A DNA stretch of 64,000 nucleotides from contig CM061919.1 of assembly GCA_031002005.1 (NCBI GenBank), forward strand, positions 172,033,121-172,097,120, given 5' to 3'. Source of the DNA: Vandiemenella viatica (Eukaryota; Arthropoda; Insecta; Orthoptera; Morabidae). The position numbers were made by a program, and so were the translations under genes. Positions 58,527 through 64,000 of this stretch are shown here, in pieces. Under the pieces are notes generated by a model, which worked only from the letters and a program-made list of their open reading frames with translations, was not told where the DNA came from and did no database searches. Positions within the stretch are counted from its first letter, which is position 1, and each line of letters starts with the position of its first letter.

Positions 58527-58650
58527 CCTTTGTAATTATTTCTGTACTAAAAAATTGAACCTGCAAGCCTTAGTAATCAGCATAACATTATATCAAACCT
58601 ATGCCAAAGAGTTACTAATACTCGAGCAAACAGCAACTTATCACAACAAC
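58527..58650 (+). repeat. Dispersed direct repeat, copy 1
   Basis: 'tgtaattatttctgtactaaaaaattgaacctgcaagcctta..' recurs at 59859-59985 in the same orientation, about 85-90% identical. Family unknown. Confidence 0.75.
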
Positions 58651-59129
58651 CTGAACGTTACCACTCACCCACCCGGCATAGTTTCATCTCTTTTTACAGC
58701 TTCAAATTGCATGAAACCACCTGACAGGTATCACTGATATATCAGATATATAATCACTAATTCTGTGGATTAAAAATCAATTTGAGATTACACTGTAACA
58801 AATATTAAAGATTTTAACAGCCAACATGTTAAGACACAAGATGAAGATTATATTTTTAATTGATTTACAACTATGGTTTAATTCACTACTGAAATGTGTC
58901 CAAAATAAAGCTTAATTTCAAAGGAAGGTTGGATTCTCCCAACATTTGTCACAAGTTTCACAAATGACATTTCACCTAAATTCCTCAAATGTAGACAAAT
59001 AACAATCATAATATTAATAATAGTAACAACTAGTTTCCTGTAAATCCTATAATGACAATAATAAGTAATAATGATTGCATGAGTGAAAAACTAAAGTGAT
59101 TGGTAGAGGCAATACACATGCTTTGTTAC

Positions 59130-59328
59130 CTGTGGCAATCAGAGAATCGACAAGTTCCAGTGAGAGTGAAACCTGGTCACTCAGTGACATCTGAGAACAG
59201 TTCAGATGTATGCCAGTCTGTAGTGACTTCACACTCTCTTCTATGTCTCCTTTTTCCTTTTGAATATGAGCAGTTAGTAGATGGTACAAGGGCTGCTCTC
59301 GAACATGAAGATCGTAGCTCAAAGCCAT
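59130..59328 (-). CDS. TTC21B: TTC21B/IFT139 exon a (66 codons + 1 nt)
   Basis: Internal exon of the intraflagellar transport complex A subunit IFT139 (TTC21B), a TPR-repeat protein needed for retrograde transport in cilia. Read on the minus strand it begins MALSYDLHVREQPLYHLLTA, matching the family segment where 'ALSYD' opens a helical repeat, and ends ..LVDSLIATG. It is bounded by an acceptor (..tgtag) and a donor (gtaac). It starts in phase 0 and ends with one base (G), which combines with GT at the start of the next exon (50672) to give glycine. The M is internal, not a start codon: several hundred residues of TPR protein should precede it, and those exons lie beyond the right edge. No exon is visible from 59329 to 64000. 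Family assignment rests on remembered similarity, not a search. Confidence 0.88.
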
Positions 59329-59858
59329 CTACATTCACAATAAATAGCAAACTGTTATTGTATGTAGATGTAAACAATATTGTTGAAAATATTAAGTATG
59401 AAATTAATCGTAAGGTGATAATTAAAGAAATATATAAGTAGCGAAAAATTACCATAAAAACATGTATATGATAAATTAATAAAAATAAATAAATACTTTA
59501 TACATGCAAGTAATAAATTTGCTAATGTTGAATGATTAAGAGGAAGATAAGTATTATCTGGGATGAAGGTCCAGCGGTATATGGTGTCCATAATGTGTTG
59601 GTGGATCAATTCTCACCTATGGAGTTTTGATGGGGATGTTGTTTTAGGAAGAACTGTGATTTCTCAGGCTGTGAAACATTTATTGATATTGTGAGAGCAT
59701 GGAAGCATCGCTTGGTCTAGATTTTTGGAGTTAGCTATCTGTGGCCATTTATCCTGAAGGGTAACTAGTTCATGGTGAAGCCCATTTAAGAGCATAGGCA
59801 CATGAACTATGAACCTCACTGTTAAAAAGAAACCATCTCATATCTGCACTGACTGTGA

Positions 59859-59985
59859 GTATACTTGTAATTATTTCTGTACAAAAAATTGAACCTGTAA
59901 GCCTTAATAATCAGCATAACATTATATCAAACCCATGCCACAGAGTTGATATAACTCATGCCACCAGCAACTTAATGCGACAGCC
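59859..59985 (+). repeat. Dispersed direct repeat, copy 2
   Basis: Counterpart of 58527-58650; the two lie on either side of TTC21B exon a. Confidence 0.75.
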
Positions 59986-60329
59986 TCTATATATTGCTAC
60001 AACTTCTATATTCAGAAGGCAGGACAAAGCACAAAATATTGTGTTTTTTGTAACTGCAGTCCTACTTCCTTCCAACTATGGTACCTGGTGGGTTTACTTT
60101 ATCTTTCCTTTACATGCTTCTTATGTCTCATGGCACTACTTCCTGCTCCACTGCTTATGAGTATATAAATATTTGTAGCTCAAGATCAAATGCGTTGAAC
60201 CTGGAGAAAGCGTACCTGAATGGTTTGGTAACCTTCAGCGAGTCTCGATAATGCACGAAGTGTTAGTTACATTGGCTGCCATAACAGCACTGCTTCACTA
60301 ACCAGAAATTTCGAATAAATAACTGCATA

Positions 60330-61000
60330 TGATTTTATTTGCTCTTACATTGCTAAAGGAAAGTGTAAATTTCTTCTAAATAGTCAAATTTTGTTTTATT
60401 TGCACTTACATTGTTAAAAGAATGTGGAACTGCAATGCTACCTGAAAGGCAATTGGTTGATCTGGAAGTAACAGTACAAAAAGACAAAAAATTATAATGT
60501 GAGGCAGAGATTAAAAAAATTGCAGTGCCACATTTGTTTAAATTTATATGTTGCTTTTTGTTCATTTACGATGACTAGATGCAGAAATTCATATAAGGAG
60601 AAGAGCATGCGTTTTTTAGGCTGTATTAACTGAAGCAGTTACAGGAACGAAGATATAAAATTTGTGTATCCGCCTTATGTGTTTTCTTTCATTTCAGCCA
60701 TCAACTTTGGTATGAGATGGGTTAATTTCCCTTCCTTTATTAAATTTTGACAGACAATAATAAAAAGGAGAGTGTATTAAAACAGAGAGAATGTTTACAT
60801 GAAAATAAATAAGTGGATTTGATATAATTTGCAATTATAATGTCAAAAAGAAGTGCAATACCAACTAAAAGGCAATTTTCTGTTATGTAAAAAAATATAA
60901 TATTTGATGTTCATTTAAATCTATATGTTGGTATTTGTTTATTAAATCCATAAATTCATGTAATGATCTATTCTTATAGCAGTTATTAGAACCAAGAGAA
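60330..61000 (+). repeat. Decayed repeat cluster
   Basis: 'gattttatttgctcttacattgctaaagg' (60330) and 'gttttatttgcacttacattgttaaaag' (60391) are tandem-like; 60420-60660 and 60850-61000 share 'aaaggcaatt', 'tttaaat.tatatgtt', 'aaattcat' in order; 60695-60745 matches an arm of the 12.8-13.1 kb hairpin. No gene. Confidence 0.5.
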
Positions 61001-61924
61001 ACAGTTTAATAATTCTTTGATAGTAGTTATGAAATGAGGAAGTTTACAGGAAATGTATCAATAAACTAAATCATCTTCATTTGGTTTTTAAATTACAGTT
61101 TCCTTAGAAAGTTTTTCATAACAATAAAAAATTCCATCTTTTTGGTGGGCTTTGTGGAAGTAATTGCAAATAGTGAAAACTGGGGAAAGAAATTAAAAAA
61201 AAAAAAAAAAAAAAAACAACAAGGAGGAGGATGAGATAGGATGTTCATTTTCTTGCTGCAAGTCTCAGTCATTGTGATTGCCTGTTGTGTAAGAAACAGT
61301 GAAAAATGAGGGGTAGAGCAGTATTGTACTATGCTGAAAGGCACTTTTAACTAATGATGTGATTATCAGTATGCACTTAAAAATTTGTCACTAGCCTCGT
61401 ATGCTGCCCGTGCAATGGACTTTACTCTAGTACCATCATATAGTTACAATAATAGAGGGTAATAACAAAACTGAAAATGCTTTAAGGTGGTGTGCAAAAC
61501 AACTAGGATAGTAACAGCATAATTTTCAAAACTGGAAGCAGAAAGGATGTGATGACACATAAAATATAAGACAAACATAAGAACACAGTATTTTATGTGA
61601 TACTTTAGTAATGTTAGGAAGGAAATAAAACACACAGCAAGGTTGACAGTTAGTAAGAACAGTGATTTTCCCAATGAAATCTTCACCGGTGTACCGCTGG
61701 ATTATGTACACTCATGAAGACTTCATTGCAAGGTTGACAGTAATGAATTTACAGTTTATTGGATGCATTTAATTTTCTATACACCATGACCAAGTAGTAA
61801 CCTGAAAAAATGTTCAGTAATTGTGCCTGTACTGTTTTCTGTGTTATCATAGCCCCCTCTCTCAACTTTTATTATCATATATATTATTTCTATAAGATTT
61901 TTTTTTTTTTTTATCACAGGTCAT

Positions 61925-62615
61925 TATCACCCTTGATAACCAACCGAAATGTATGAATGAGATATCATTTTAACTTAAGTTCTCTACTGTGATCACATCA
62001 TATTTTAAGAAAGGAATTGTTCCAAATTCAATCCTTAAAGGACAAAAATGTTAATATTTCTAAAATGCTGTTTTTTTGTACCACGAACTATTTATCTCAC
62101 TTGATATCTAAAGATTAAGGTCTCCGCCATGGTCATATCATATTTTAAGAAAGGCATTTTTTTTGGAATTAGGCCCTTAAAGGACAAAATTATTATTATT
62201 TCTATAACATATTTTTTTGTCATGAGCTACTTATCTCTCTTGATATCTAATTGAAATTGAGAAATGAATTATTATTTCAGAGATTAAGGTTTCCACTTTG
62301 GTTAAATCATATTTCAAGAAGTTTTTTTTTCGGAATTCGACCCTTAAAGGGCTAAAGTACAACACATTTTTATGTCACAAGCCATTTATCTACCTTGATA
62401 ATTAACGAGAAATTTTTCAGGATTCGACCCTTAAAGAGCAAAATTATCATTATTTTCTCAACCTATTTTTTTATCATGTTATCTCCCTTGATATCTAACC
62501 TAAATAGATAAATGAGCTGTGATATTAAAGATTAAGATCTCTGCTTTGGTCACATCATTTCTTAAGACTGAAATTTTTCGGAATTTGAGCCTTAAAGGGC
62601 AAAAGTAATAACAAT
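61925..62615 (-). repeat. Second, decayed array of the same satellite, opposite orientation
   Basis: The reversed core (cccttaaagg) occurs at about 62032, 62174, 62341, 62428 and 62589, together with the family phrases for 'gagataaat..gctc' and 'ttagatatcaaggg' in reverse complement. Spacing is irregular (87-167 bp), so the array has suffered deletions. No hAT-like TIR was found around it. Confidence 0.8.
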
Positions 62616-64000
62616 TAAAGTCACGTGTAAGAGATGGTTCAGAGCCTAGCTGCTAGACAGCAGTAGCAGATATCACAGAGATATTAATAAACTGCTTCAC
62701 TGGCATCGACTTTTGTTATGTATCTATTACACTAAACAAATAAACAATTGAAACAAATGAGGAGTGTAAGCATCTTAGAATTTTAGTAAATTCTAGCCTC
62801 TCACCTCTAGGCACCAGGGGTAAAGCTTATTCTGTAGTAAAAGACAGTTTTCAGTTCATGTATAGGTTATGGGAGTAAAGCTTTATGTAGCATGAGAGAC
62901 ACAGTAACCAAACACACTAAATAAACCCCTTTAGGAACAATAAAAGTATTCAAAATTAAATAAATGCTCTAAATAAACCTTCTATATAAGAAAGAAAACG
63001 TCAGCTTGGGAGGAAATAGATTAAATCCCACAAGTTCAATTTCGAATAATAGATTTTGATATAGGTTAACTTTGTAGTTTCTAAACCAATTTGAATGCAG
63101 TAAAGACTTTCAGTAGTTGCTAAACGCCGAATATAAACTTTGAATGATAATAAATAAACTTTAAATCAACTGAAAATTAAATAATCATCAGTAATCCAAC
63201 TTTGTAATTATGAACTTCTAACTGGGGAGCATTTTGTCATTTTAAACCGATTTACGAGCAGTAAAGTAACTCAATACTTAATAATCCAACTATACTAATT
63301 TTCTGTAATGATATTAACACCTTTTTCTAACCTTAAATATGATAATCCAAAATAATCCAGTTTAGTACACAAGCAATTTCTAATATTTGGCATTTCACTG
63401 TTTTCACACACTTTCGAACAAAATAAAGTAATGGTAGGGAAGTAATCATGCAATTAAAATATAAATTCACTAAAATTTCGTAGTTTCTGAACGTTTAAAT
63501 AACTTAAATCAATTTTTATACTTCGTCAGATGCTCTGCATTTTTAATAATTTTTTATCTCAAAATCCTAGAGAACATTCGAAATAAAAAGTAGATTTCCG
63601 GAAAGAACTAAAAATCTAATATCACATATAATAATTTCAAGTAATTCCAAGTAATAGAACCGATTTTATAGAGATCTTAAAACTTATTTTTCATCACGAC
63701 CATGAGGGCAACTTAGAAATTAATTTCGACCGATACAGAGATGAGATAACTTTCAGAATACGTAGTTTAATTCAGTGAATCTCTTGGTAATTTTAGATTT
63801 GCGATAAAACTAATAGAAATAAAGTTATAAAATTAAAACTGAAATTGCACTTTGGTTACGTCGTAGTTAAACTTTCCCTGCACCAATCTTAATAAAAATA
63901 CACCAATAAACTCAGGAATTTTAGTAGAAAACGGAAATAATAATAATATTTGCATAAATTGTGGCATTAATAAAATGACGAAATGTAGAAGTTTCGAGAA
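62616..64000. other. AT-rich sequence without recognisable features
   Basis: No exon, repeat boundary or RNA gene recognised. Presumably TTC21B intron, since the 5' half of the gene should lie to the right. Confidence 0.5.

Noticed and set aside
59329..64000. Upstream TTC21B exons
   Set aside because: Scanned for TPR-like frames with splice sites on the minus strand; none found. The 5' half must lie outside the window.

Overview
The window is nuclear DNA from an insect, probably polyneopteran-like (low confidence at that level). It is AT-rich, has one conserved gene in small exons separated by kilobases of intron, and is packed with insect-type transposons: a copia element primed by an initiator-Met tRNA half, mariner/Tc1-like, hAT-like and Tigger-like elements, LINEs, a Penelope-like element and tRNA-derived SINEs. 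No bacterial gene, operon or CRISPR array is present.

The only host gene recognised is the intraflagellar-transport TPR protein TTC21B/IFT139 (seven exons, about 519 codons, from the C-terminal half of the protein). Exons a-c are on the minus strand (59.3, 50.7 and 48.5 kb). Exons d-g are on the plus strand (12.0, 12.5, 26.2 and 31.6 kb). Protein order and splice phases run a-b-c-d-e-f-g without a break: exon c ends with one base (G), and exon d starts with the two bases (GT) that complete a glycine codon. A healthy gene cannot change strand midway.

The explanation lies between the two exon groups. Positions 1-6472 and 38339-45017 are inverted copies (about 96% identical where I compared them) of the same nested transposon block. 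The second copy stops exactly at a 1000-N gap (37339-38338). If the sequence left of the gap is reverse-complemented, the two blocks become overlapping ends of neighbouring contigs and the gene becomes colinear. I therefore read the window as a mis-oriented scaffold join with a duplicated (probably allelic) overlap. A real inversion is the alternative.

Layout. 1-616: end of a hAT-like element. 616-2690: R repeat and transposase relic. 2693-11812: copia element (minus) carrying two Tc1/mariner-type insertions and a LINE, which itself carries a SINE and an R repeat. 11997-12730: exons d and e. 12.8-16.3 kb: hairpin element and a LINE. 16.3-23.2 kb: unremarkable intron. 23.2-26.1 kb: Penelope fragment and SINE/RTE-like tails. 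26158-31770: exons f and g with LINE, SINE and Tigger-like debris between. 32.3-36.1 kb: element with about 700-bp inverted arms. 36.6-36.8 kb: hairpin element. 37.3-38.3 kb: gap. 38.3-45.0 kb: second copy of the nested block. 44379-48125: complete hAT-like element with a perfect 8-bp target duplication, filled by a 166-bp satellite. 48182-50672: exons c and b. 51080-56772: second hAT-like element with nested repeats. 59130-59328: exon a. 61.9-62.6 kb: second array of the same satellite. The 5' half of TTC21B and its last exons are not in the window.
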